Positions 1-5,920 of a DNA stretch of 6,144 nt are shown here, piece by piece (the stretch's first letter is position 1; each line of letters opens with the position of its first letter). Source of the DNA: Chloroflexota bacterium (GTDB lineage Bacteria > Chloroflexota > Dormibacteria > CF-121); contig VBEQ01000085.1 of the NCBI GenBank assembly GCA_005881235.1, forward strand, positions 1 through 6,144, given 5' to 3'. Below the pieces are notes generated by a model that had not been told where the DNA came from, made no database searches, and worked only from the letters and a program-made list of their open reading frames with translations. A program made the position numbers and the translations under genes.

Positions 1-359
1 ACGGCCGCCGTCCGAATCGCCGTGATGGCGGCGCCGTCCATGAGGGCGCTAAGGCGCCCGGTATCCGCTTCAAAGAGCAGGACGGCCCCCTGGTGGGTAT
101 CGATGCCCCGTTTGGCATTGCCGGGAAAGACCGATACCGCCTTCATGCCGAGCGCACCGTCCTCTCCCCTGGTCGGCGCGATATAGCCCGGCATCAAACC
201 GAGGAAGCCACTCACGCCGGGGACCCGCATGATGGTGCGCAGCGGGACCAGCGCCTCTCCCCTGGCGAGCGCCGCCAGGGCATCGCGCATCACCTTGATG
301 CATTCGGGCATGGGCAGCAGTCGGGTCACCTCCTGCGCATTCAGGACCAGGACGTCCAT
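1..359 (-). CDS. Ornithine cyclodeaminase / mu-crystallin family protein, N-terminal part (cut by window edge)
   Basis: N-terminal 119 codons of an NAD(P)-dependent ornithine cyclodeaminase/mu-crystallin family enzyme; the rest, including the Rossmann NAD-binding domain, lies beyond the left edge. The family includes ornithine cyclodeaminase (ornithine to proline plus ammonia), alanine dehydrogenase, pyrroline-2-carboxylate and ketimine reductases, so the exact reaction is open. Visible hallmarks: an N-terminal 'LNAQEVTRLLPMPECI' segment (residues 6-21), R45, a 'GMKAVSVFPGN' strand with K73 (residues 71-81), T88, and the diagnostic 'LMDGAAITAIRTAA' stretch with R116 (residues 106-119). R45, K73 and R116 match the substrate-carboxylate-binding Arg/Lys/Arg set of the family; the catalytic Asp would lie outside the window. 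The ATG at 359 overlaps the TGA of the upstream aldo/keto reductase (TGATG), so the two are likely one translationally coupled operon. No frameshift seen. Family confident; substrate unknown. Confidence 0.88.
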   Translation of the reverse strand, partial: MDVLVLNAQEVTRLLPMPECIKVMRDALAALARGEALVPLRTIMRVPGVSGFLGLMPGYIAPTRGEDGALGMKAVSVFPGNAKRGIDTHQGAVLLFEADTGRLSALMDGAAITAIRTAA

Positions 360-1342
360 CAGGCGGGCGCCGCCTCCATGCGTGAGGCCACCGCCTCGCG
401 CTCGTCGTTGCTCAGATGAACGTCGACCGCATCCAGCCAGGGCTTGAACTGTTCGACGGTGCGCGGTCCGATCAGGGCCGAGGTGACCGCCGGGTGACTG
501 AGGACCCAGGCAAGAGCCAGCGTGCCGGTGTCGAGGCCGCGCTCGGCAGCGGCGGCACGCAGGGCATCGATCGCCTCGAAGGTCCCTTTGTTCATCAGAT
601 GCTGGTAAGGCTTTGGGCGCAGGTCGACGCGCGACCCCGCCGGCGGTCGCTCGCCAAATCGGTACTTTCCGGTCAGCAGGCCTCCCGACATCGGACTGAA
701 GGGTGTCACGGCCATCCGCTCCCGCGCCGCGAGCGGCAAAACGTCCTCCTCGATGGCCCGATCCAGCAGACTGTAGCCGTTTTGCACCGACTGGTACCGG
801 TGCACGCCCAGCCGGTCGCTGGCGGCCAGTGCCTCGCGCAGCTGCGGCGCCGTGATGTTGCTGGCGCCGATGTGCCGGACCTTCCCCGCATGCATCAGGT
901 CGTTCATCGCCTCCAGTGTTTCTTCGATCGGGGTTGACGGGTCCGGTTCCATGATGACGTAGAGATCGAGATAGTCGGTCTGCAGGCGGCGGAGACTCCC
1001 TTCGACGGCCTGCATGATGTGGCGACGCGACAGACTCCGGTCGTTGGGCCCTTCGGCGATCGCGTAGAAGACCTTGGTGGATAGCACCAACCGGTCCCGC
1101 ACTCTGCGCTCCTTGAGCCAATCCCCGATGATCGTCTCCGAAAGCCCCCCGCCATAACTGTCAGCGGTATCGAAATAGTTGATACCGGCAGCCCAGGCGC
1201 GGTCCATCAGGGCAAAGGCGGATGCCTTGTCCTCCCCCTTCCCGAACAGCTCAGGCACGGATCCGATGCCGCCAAACCCCCCACAACCGAGCCCGACCAC
1301 CGAGACCCGCATCCCGGTGCGCCCGAACGAGCGGTACTCCAT
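359..1342 (-). CDS. Aldo/keto reductase with catalytic His replaced by Met
   Basis: Probable cytosolic NAD(P)H-dependent oxidoreductase with a (beta/alpha)8 barrel, 327 residues from the chosen ATG, normal for the aldo/keto reductase family. Numbering from ATG 1342: the N-terminus 'MEYRSFGRTGMRVSVVGLGC' is typical; 'FDTADSYG' (57-64) gives catalytic D58 and Y63; 'LSTK' gives K90; 'GASN' is at 159-162, 'QNGY' at 187-190, 'FSPMSGGLLTGKYR' from 215, and the cofactor-phosphate region 'IGPRTVEQ' near 291-298. The family normally has His after 'DLYxx'; here 'YLDLYVIMEPDP' has M131 there, so the Asp-Tyr-Lys-His tetrad is incomplete. Substrate cannot be assigned. An in-frame ATG at 1384 would add 14 residues (341 in total); I prefer 1342 because it matches the family N-terminus and leaves room for the divergent cupin promoter, but neither start has a well-spaced Shine-Dalgarno. 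It is followed by the OCD-family gene with a TGATG overlap. Confidence 0.9.
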   Translation of the reverse strand: MEYRSFGRTGMRVSVVGLGCGGFGGIGSVPELFGKGEDKASAFALMDRAWAAGINYFDTADSYGGGLSETIIGDWLKERRVRDRLVLSTKVFYAIAEGPNDRSLSRRHIMQAVEGSLRRLQTDYLDLYVIMEPDPSTPIEETLEAMNDLMHAGKVRHIGASNITAPQLREALAASDRLGVHRYQSVQNGYSLLDRAIEEDVLPLAARERMAVTPFSPMSGGLLTGKYRFGERPPAGSRVDLRPKPYQHLMNKGTFEAIDALRAAAAERGLDTGTLALAWVLSHPAVTSALIGPRTVEQFKPWLDAVDVHLSNDEREAVASRMEAAPA

Positions 1343-1395
1343 TTCCTTCGTCGAGATGGTAAGCGTTTGGGCCGTTGCTATCATCGGCGCACCAG
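1343..1395. promoter_or_regulatory. Divergent intergenic spacer expected to carry promoters for the reductase and cupin genes
   Basis: The reductase (leftward) and the bicupin gene (rightward) are transcribed away from each other, so this spacer of about 53 bp (11 bp if the reductase starts at 1384) should hold or overlap both start regions. Weak -10-like hexamers are visible: TATCAT at 1379-1384 on the plus strand, 11 nt before the cupin ATG, and TACCAT at 1361-1356 on the minus strand, 13 nt before the reductase ATG. I see no convincing -35 box and no clear operator palindrome. If the plus-strand hexamer is real, the cupin mRNA would be nearly leaderless, which would fit its lack of a Shine-Dalgarno. 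The promoter role follows from gene layout; the exact boxes are weak. Confidence 0.3.
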
Positions 1396-2178
1396 ATGTC
1401 CGTGCAGCAGCGGGCGCGCCTGCGCCATCAAAGCGAGATCAGGGGCCTTCCCCTGGAGGGCGGCACGCTGCAGTGGCTGGTCGATCGTGACCTCGGAGCC
1501 CTGCACGTGATGGCATACCGCTTGACGCTCGATCCCGACTCCGCCCTCAGCCATGTTCACCGCGGTACCGAGGAGGTCCTCTACGTCCTCGAGGGGAGCG
1601 GCGAGGTGCGTGTCGACGGGGTGGCGCATCACGTCGCTCCGGGACACGCGGTCTTCGTTCCCGCGGGTGCCGAGCACACCTACGTCAACACCGGGGCCGA
1701 GTTACTGACTCTCGTTGGCGCCATGGCGCCGCCCATCGAGCTCGGCGAGATTCGCCCGGCCATACCGCGCCTGGACCTGTCCGGGTTGACATCGGCGAGC
1801 CTCGGCGAGAGCGGTGTCGCGCCCAGACTGATGGATGAGCGGGAGGTGACGCCCACACTGATGGGCGAGCGTAGCTTTCGCGTGCTCGTCAGCCCCGACG
1901 TCGGCTGCCGCCAGATGACGCAGTTCACCGGCGTGATCCCTACCGGACGGGCACCCCTGCATGCCCATCCGCACGAAGAGGCGGTCTACATCCTGGCCGG
2001 GAGCGGCCGGCTCTGGATCGAGGATCAGCCAGTGGGCGACCTGCGGTCCGGTTCCGTTGTGTTCTTCCCCATCGGCGTTCGGCACACGCTGGAGAACACC
2101 GGCCGCGATGACATGAAGGTGCTGGGGGCCTTCTCGCCGGCGGGGTCGCCCGAAGCCAAGCTCCCGCCGAGCCACTAG
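1396..2178 (+). CDS. Bicupin (two cupin_2 domains) metal-binding protein of unknown substrate
   Basis: A 260-residue protein of two tandem cupin beta-barrels, probably cytosolic (no signal peptide or membrane segment). Numbering from ATG 1396: domain 1 has H53, H55, E60, G67 (HxHx4Ex6G) and G83, P89, G91, H94, N98 (Gx5PxGx2Hx3N). Domain 2 has H189, H191, E195, G202 and G219, P225, G227, H230, N234. Both 3-His/1-Glu metal sites are therefore complete, unlike many bicupins in which one site has decayed. Bicupins include oxalate decarboxylases, dioxygenases, ureidoglycine aminohydrolase-like enzymes and isomerases; nothing here selects one. The inter-domain linker (about residues 113-160) contains a small imperfect repeat. 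A TTG at 1375 would add seven residues; ATG 1396 is preferred although neither start has a good Shine-Dalgarno. The gene is divergent from the reductase and convergent with livF, with only 3 bp between the stop codons, so it is probably its own transcription unit. Confidence 0.9.
   Translation: MSVQQRARLRHQSEIRGLPLEGGTLQWLVDRDLGALHVMAYRLTLDPDSALSHVHRGTEEVLYVLEGSGEVRVDGVAHHVAPGHAVFVPAGAEHTYVNTGAELLTLVGAMAPPIELGEIRPAIPRLDLSGLTSASLGESGVAPRLMDEREVTPTLMGERSFRVLVSPDVGCRQMTQFTGVIPTGRAPLHAHPHEEAVYILAGSGRLWIEDQPVGDLRSGSVVFFPIGVRHTLENTGRDDMKVLGAFSPAGSPEAKLPPSH
1821..1871 (+). repeat. Imperfect 30-bp-period tandem repeat in the bicupin linker
   Basis: The 21 bases at 1821-1841 recur at 1851-1871 with 18 of 21 identical (differences at the 6th, 15th and 16th positions). 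The offset of exactly 30 bp keeps the reading frame. It encodes 'RLMDER' followed by 'TLMGER' in the linker between the two cupin barrels. It looks like a small in-frame duplication that has since diverged; a function is not implied. Confidence 0.55.
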
Positions 2179-2181
2179 GCG

Positions 2182-2949
2182 CTACATTCCCAGGTAAGCC
2201 CGCTGCATCTGCGGGTTCTGCAGCAGCGATGCCGCCGTCCCGGCCAGCACGACGCGTCCGCTCTGCAGCACATAGCCGCGATTGGCGATTCCGAGTGCCA
2301 TGGTGGCGTTTTGCTCCACCACAAAAATCGTGATCCCCGTCGCGTTCAGGCGCTGGATGGTCTCGAACTGCTGCTCCACCAGCACCGGCGCGAGGCCCAT
2401 CGATGGCTCGTCCATACAGAGGAAGCGTGGCCGCGACATCAGCGCCCGCGCCATGGCGAGCATCTGCTGCTCCCCGCCCGACATGGTGCCACCTCGCTGC
2501 GAGCGCCGCTCGCGCAACCGCGGGAACATCTCGAGAACGCCCTCGAGATCCCTGTCGATCTCGGCCCGGTCGTGGCGAATGAAGGCACCCATCATCAGGT
2601 TCTCCAGCACGGTCAACCGCGGAAAGATCCGCCGGGCCTCGGGGACGATCGCGATCCCGTGGGCCACACGACGCGAGGTGTTCCAGTTGGTGATGTCCTG
2701 GCCGTCGTACCAGACCGAGCCCTTGGCGGGGCGTACCGAGCCGATGACGGTCTTCATCGTGGTGGACTTGCCCGAGGCATTGCCGCCCAGCAAGCAGACG
2801 ATCTCGCCCCGCCGGATCTCCATGCTCACGTCGCGCAGAGCGGGCACGGGGCCATAGCGCACCTCGACGTCCTGCAAGCGCAGGACGACATCCGCGCGCG
2901 CCGCCGGGCTAGGCGGACGCTGCCCGTCGGCCGAGGTAGGCTTCGACAA
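2182..2949 (-). CDS. livF: Branched-chain amino acid ABC transporter ATP-binding protein LivF
   Basis: One of the two cytoplasmic ATPase subunits that power the Liv/HAAT-type amino acid importer, 255 residues. Walker A 'GGNASGKST' (55-63), LivF-type 'VPEARRIFPRLTVLENL' (102-118), ABC signature 'MSGGEQQ' (156-162), Walker B 'FLCMDEP' (177-182) with D180 and E181, D-loop 'SMGLAP' (183-188) and the LivF-type 'VVEQN' switch region (210-214, Gln where other ABC ATPases carry His). The C-terminal 'QMQRAYLGM' is typical. The start is uncertain: TTG at 2949 is the only usual start codon after the in-frame upstream stop. It gives an N-terminal extension of about 20 residues and a 41-bp overlap with livG. 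An internal TTG (2877) or GTG (2862) would give the shorter family-like N-terminus. No clear Shine-Dalgarno for any of these, so translation probably depends on coupling to livG. Last gene of the operon here, convergent with the bicupin. Confidence 0.94.
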   Translation of the reverse strand: MSKPTSADGQRPPSPAARADVVLRLQDVEVRYGPVPALRDVSMEIRRGEIVCLLGGNASGKSTTMKTVIGSVRPAKGSVWYDGQDITNWNTSRRVAHGIAIVPEARRIFPRLTVLENLMMGAFIRHDRAEIDRDLEGVLEMFPRLRERRSQRGGTMSGGEQQMLAMARALMSRPRFLCMDEPSMGLAPVLVEQQFETIQRLNATGITIFVVEQNATMALGIANRGYVLQSGRVVLAGTAASLLQNPQMQRAYLGM

Positions 2950-3706
2950 CTCTTGGATTGCTGTGGACCTCCTTGGGCAAGCCTTCGGCGATCTTCACGC
3001 CATGGTCCATGACGACGACACGATCCGAGATTTCCATCACCAGCGGCATGTGGTGCTCGATGAGGAAGATCGTCAGCCCGCGGTCCCGCATCGAGCGGAT
3101 CAGTCCGGCGACCTCGATCCGCTCATAGGGGTTCATGCCGGCTGCGGGTTCGTCGAGCAGCAAGAGCTTGGGGCGCGCGGCCAGCGCGCGAGCCATCTCG
3201 GTGCGGCGGCGATTCGCGTAGGAGAGGCTGAACGCCGGATCATCGAGCCGCGCCTCGAGCCGCTCGCGGAAGAGGTCGATCGCGGTGTGGACCTCCGCCT
3301 GGGCGGCGCGCTCGGCTCGGAGCGTGCTGGGCCAGAACGTCACGGATCCCAGCATGCCGCTCCGCGTCCAGTGGTGCGTCCCCAGCAGGATGTTCTCGCG
3401 GACAGTCAACTGCGGAAACACCCGGATGTTCTGAAAGGTACGGGCCACCCCCTGGTGGGTGATGCGATGCGCGGGCAGCCCGACGAGTTCTCGGCCGAGC
3501 AGGCTGACGGATCCCGCCGTTGGTCGCAGGACGCCGGAAATCAAGTTGAAGACCGTGGTCTTGCCGGCGCCGTTCGGCCCCACGAGGCTGACGATCTCAC
3601 CATCGTTGACGTCGACATCGAAGCGGTCGACCGCGGTCAGGCCGCCAAATCGGCGTGTCAGGCCCCGGATCTCCAGGACCGACTTGCGTCCGCTCACGTT
3701 TTCCAT
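2909..3706 (-). CDS. livG: Branched-chain amino acid ABC transporter ATP-binding protein LivG
   Basis: Second ATPase subunit of the importer, 265 residues, normal for LivG; expected to form a heterodimer with LivF under the LivH/LivM channel. Walker A 'GPNGAGKTT' (43-51), Q-loop Q92 in 'RTFQNIRVFPQLTVREN', Walker B 'LLLLDEP' (181-187) with D185 and E186, 'AAGMNP' D-loop region, and the switch histidine in 'LIEHHM' (H218). The LivG-type insertion between the Q-loop and signature is present (about 107-155). The signature reads 'LSYANRRRTEMARAL' (161-175) where LivG proteins commonly have LSYGQQR, so the usual Gly and Gln are Ala and Asn. Start ATG 3706 lies inside the end of livM (13-bp overlap) and is preceded by GAGGA at 3717-3713, six bases upstream, a good ribosome site. 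Confidence 0.96.
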   Translation of the reverse strand: MENVSGRKSVLEIRGLTRRFGGLTAVDRFDVDVNDGEIVSLVGPNGAGKTTVFNLISGVLRPTAGSVSLLGRELVGLPAHRITHQGVARTFQNIRVFPQLTVRENILLGTHHWTRSGMLGSVTFWPSTLRAERAAQAEVHTAIDLFRERLEARLDDPAFSLSYANRRRTEMARALAARPKLLLLDEPAAGMNPYERIEVAGLIRSMRDRGLTIFLIEHHMPLVMEISDRVVVMDHGVKIAEGLPKEVHSNPRVVEAYLGRRAASA

Positions 3707-4947
3707 TCGGGATCCTCGACGATTGCTCCCGATACCGCCTCGAGGTCTGCCACCTCGGTATCGGTGACGGCCGGCAGCTCAGACGCTTCGACCGCCGACT
3801 CCGCGGTCAGCAGCTCGAGCGTCCCGCCCATGGTCTTGCGTGGCCGGATGGAAACGGTCCCCAGCAGGCCCTCGGGCCGGAACACCATCACCGCAATCAG
3901 CACGATGCTGACGACGAGGTACTTGTAGAAGACGAATTGCTGCAAGAGAAATGGCGGGACGGTAAACGCGATCGCACCGAGGATCGCACCAGGGATGCTC
4001 CCAAGGCCACCCAGGATCACCATGATGAAGACCGTCACCGTCTGCTGGACGTCGAAGTTTCCGGGGAAGGCGTTGAAGATGAATGCCGCGTCGATCATGC
4101 CGACAATGCCGGCCATCACGGCGCTGGTCGCGAACGCCAGCAGCCGGTACTTGAAGGTATTGACGCCCATCGCACGCGCCGCCAGCTCGTCATCCCTGAT
4201 GGCCACCCATGCTCGTCCGGTGCGGCTGTTGCGCCAGCGGAGCACGCAGTAGACGCTGAGGGCCAGAAAACCGATGAAGACCCAGTAGTACAACCGGAAG
4301 TGCGGGACCGGTCCGATCAGCGGCAGGCTGGTGGGGAGGTTGAAGGGATCGACCTGGTGGATGCCGTTGGTTCCTCCGGTCAGGTTGAGCGTATCGGGCC
4401 CGAACTGATGGCCGGCGAGAACGGGCGGCCTATCGAGGTCGAGGATGACGTCGCGCATGATCAATCCGAAGCCGAGCGTCACGATCGCCAGGTAATCGCC
4501 GCGCAGGCGCAGGGCGGGGACACCAACCAGCAACGCGAACGCCAGGGTGACCGCCATCACTACCAGCAGCGCGGCCCACAGAGGGTAATGCTGGTGCAGC
4601 TGGTCGCTGGCGACGAGCGCGTAAGCATACGATCCGATCCCGAAGAAGGCGATGAACCCCAGGTTCAGCAGTCCCGCGTAGCCGACCACCAGGTTGAGCG
4701 CGACGGCCAGGCACGCGTACATGGCGCAGTTGGCGAGGATCAGCGTCCAGAATTGCGCGTCGGTCCAGCTCGAGTTGTCCTCGATGTACTGCAGACCGAG
4801 AGGAACGAGTGCGGCGAAAACAAAGAAGGGAATCAGCACCGCCGGCCGCGTCAGCGCCTGGTTCCAACCCGATGGTCCGGATTCCCAGAGGCGCTTGAGA
4901 GGATGGACCGTCGCGGCGCTCTCCAGGGGAGCCGGCTGCGCGCTCAT
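3694..4947 (-). CDS. livM: Branched-chain amino acid ABC transporter permease LivM
   Basis: Inner-membrane channel subunit pairing with LivH, 417 residues. A soluble N-terminal stretch of about 35 residues precedes the first hydrophobic segment (about 36-52). Family motifs in order: 'GYAGLLNLGFIAFFGIGSYAYAL' region (89-111), 'LRLRGDYLAIVTLGFG' (146-161), 'GGTNGI' (191-196), the cytoplasmic EAA-like loop 'SRTGRAWVAIRDDELAARAMG' region (241-261) that contacts the ATPases, 'VILGGLGSIPGAILGA' (310-325), and 'FRPEGLLG' (356-363), where many LivM proteins end soon after. Here about 54 further residues follow, rich in Glu and Asp. Start ATG 4947 overlaps the livH stop as ATGA, the expected coupled start. 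The same frame stays open far upstream, antisense-like through livH, but that part has no LivM similarity and is not coding. Confidence 0.95.
   Translation of the reverse strand: MSAQPAPLESAATVHPLKRLWESGPSGWNQALTRPAVLIPFFVFAALVPLGLQYIEDNSSWTDAQFWTLILANCAMYACLAVALNLVVGYAGLLNLGFIAFFGIGSYAYALVASDQLHQHYPLWAALLVVMAVTLAFALLVGVPALRLRGDYLAIVTLGFGLIMRDVILDLDRPPVLAGHQFGPDTLNLTGGTNGIHQVDPFNLPTSLPLIGPVPHFRLYYWVFIGFLALSVYCVLRWRNSRTGRAWVAIRDDELAARAMGVNTFKYRLLAFATSAVMAGIVGMIDAAFIFNAFPGNFDVQQTVTVFIMVILGGLGSIPGAILGAIAFTVPPFLLQQFVFYKYLVVSIVLIAVMVFRPEGLLGTVSIRPRKTMGGTLELLTAESAVEASELPAVTDTEVADLEAVSGAIVEDPEWKT
3713..3717 (-). promoter_or_regulatory. Shine-Dalgarno for livG inside livM
   Basis: GAGGA on the minus strand, six bases before the livG ATG at 3706, embedded in the last codons of livM. 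It supports the chosen livG start and therefore the 13-bp livM/livG overlap. Confidence 0.6.
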
Positions 4948-5879
4948 GCCCGGTCCGCCAGCGGTTGGCCGAACAGCCCTTGCGGCCGGATCAGCAGCAC
5001 GGTGATGAGGGCGAGGAACACGAAGGTGTCCTGAAACTGGGAACTGATAAAGCCACCCACGAGACTCTCCAGCACACCAAGCAAGAGCCCACCAACCATG
5101 GCGCCGCGGATATTGCCGATGCCGCCGATGACCGCGGCCGTGAAGGCCTTGATCCCCAGCAGGTAGCCCATGAAGAAGTCGACGCTCGCGTAGCGCAACC
5201 CGAAGAGCACGCCACCCATGCCGGCGAGGGCGGACGCGACGAAGAAGGTGACCAGGATCACCCGATCGACGTCGATCCCCATGAAGGTCGCGGCCTCGCG
5301 GTCCTGGGCGGTGGCGCGCATGGCGCTCCCGAATCGGGTGCGGAAGACGAAGGCGTCGAGGGCTACCATCAGCGCGACGGCGGCGACGAACAGCGCGAGC
5401 CCCGTCAGCGGCGTGACGACGCTGGCCACGTGCAGGACGGTCTGCGGAACCAGAGCGTTGCTTGGAACCAGGACCGGGGCGGGGCTGACCCACACCTGGA
5501 CGGCGCTCTCGAGAAAGAGCGAGACGCCGATCGCGGTGATGAGGGGCGCCAGGCGGTTGGCGTTCCTCAACGGCCGGTAGGCGATCCGCTCGATGCCGAC
5601 GCCGAGCAACCCGGCGCCGCCGACGGCCACCAGCATCATCAGGGCCACCGCCAGGCCCGCCGGGACGACGGCGACCTCGTTGTGCACCAGCAGCCCGGCG
5701 ACGCCGGCGGCCAGGAAGGCGCCCACCATGTAGACGTCGCCGTGAGCGAAATTCAGCATCTCGAGGATGCCGTAGATCAGCGTATAGCCAAGCGCGATCA
5801 GCGCATAGAGGCTTCCCAACTCGAGGCCATTGACCAGTTGCTGTGGGAAGTTCTGGAGGAAATAGTCCACGGCAATCAA
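4944..5879 (-). CDS. livH: Branched-chain amino acid ABC transporter permease LivH
   Basis: Inner-membrane channel subunit, 311 residues from the TTG at 5879, normal for LivH. Strongly hydrophobic throughout with the family signatures: 'NGLELGSLYALIALGYTLIYGI' and 'MLNFAHGDVYMVGAF' (17-55), 'YRPLRNANRLAPLITAIGVSLFLE' (101-124), the ATPase-contact loop 'FGSAMRATAQDREAATFMGID' (183-203), 'GIKAFTAAVIGGIGNIRGAMVGG' (242-264), and 'LIRPQGLFG' at the C-terminus (296-304). The start is unsettled: no in-frame ATG exists before the conserved region. TTG 5879 sits on the U-run of the upstream hairpin; GTG 5870 would drop three residues. Neither has a Shine-Dalgarno at normal linear spacing; AGGAG at 5920-5916 lies beyond the hairpin. 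The stop overlaps the livM start by four bases (ATGA). Confidence 0.94.
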   Translation of the reverse strand: MIAVDYFLQNFPQQLVNGLELGSLYALIALGYTLIYGILEMLNFAHGDVYMVGAFLAAGVAGLLVHNEVAVVPAGLAVALMMLVAVGGAGLLGVGIERIAYRPLRNANRLAPLITAIGVSLFLESAVQVWVSPAPVLVPSNALVPQTVLHVASVVTPLTGLALFVAAVALMVALDAFVFRTRFGSAMRATAQDREAATFMGIDVDRVILVTFFVASALAGMGGVLFGLRYASVDFFMGYLLGIKAFTAAVIGGIGNIRGAMVGGLLLGVLESLVGGFISSQFQDTFVFLALITVLLIRPQGLFGQPLADRA

Positions 5880-5880
5880 A

Positions 5881-5907
5881 AAGGGGACGGGATGGGCCCG
5901 TCCCCTT
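5881..5907 (-). terminator. Intrinsic-terminator-like hairpin between livK and livH
   Basis: On the minus-strand transcript the 11-base arm at 5907-5897 (AAGGGGACGGG) pairs perfectly with 5891-5881 (CCCGTCCCCTT) around a 5-base loop; 8 of 11 pairs are G-C. The descending arm runs into five T's (5882-5878) and then a G, so this has the shape of a rho-independent terminator in the livK direction only; the plus strand has no T-run after the stem. Because livHMGF lie directly downstream with no other visible promoter, it is best read as a partial terminator or a 3'-end stabiliser for livK mRNA, keeping the binding protein more abundant than the membrane subunits. The T-run overlaps the possible livH TTG start. 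Confidence 0.78.
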
Positions 5908-5915
5908 CCTTCTTA

Positions 5916-5920
5916 CTCCT
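5916..5920 (-). promoter_or_regulatory. AGGAG Shine-Dalgarno-like site upstream of the livH hairpin
   Basis: AGGAG begins right after the livK TAA stop and is followed by another purine-rich stretch (GAAGGA, 5912-5907) at the base of the hairpin. No start codon lies at normal linear spacing, but if the 27-base hairpin is folded, AGGAG is about 9 bases from the livH TTG at 5879. It may be the livH ribosome site used across the hairpin, or simply chance purines. Confidence 0.35.

Noticed and set aside
70..303. Small minus-strand open frame and plus-strand frames over the first 450 bases.
   Set aside because: Out-of-frame with the ornithine cyclodeaminase-family coding frame, which runs off the left edge and explains this stretch.
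2179..2181. The 3-bp gap between the convergent bicupin and livF stops as a place for a shared terminator.
   Set aside because: Too short, and no bidirectional hairpin flanks it; any termination must occur inside the opposing gene or be rho-dependent.
2199..2215. Short inverted repeat (CCCGC/GCGGG, 7-base loop) just past the bicupin stop, considered as its terminator.
   Set aside because: Only 5 bp, no T-run after it, and it lies in the livF coding sequence; such short stems are expected by chance in GC-rich DNA.
2311..3928. Overlapping plus-strand open frames opposite livF and livG.
   Set aside because: Mirror-frame shadows of two clearly identified ATPase genes; no motifs of their own.
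3655..5034. Long plus-strand open frame (459 codons) opposite livM.
   Set aside because: High-GC antisense shadow; composition rich in Arg, Gln, Asp and His with no recognisable domain, while the minus-strand frame is a clear LivM.
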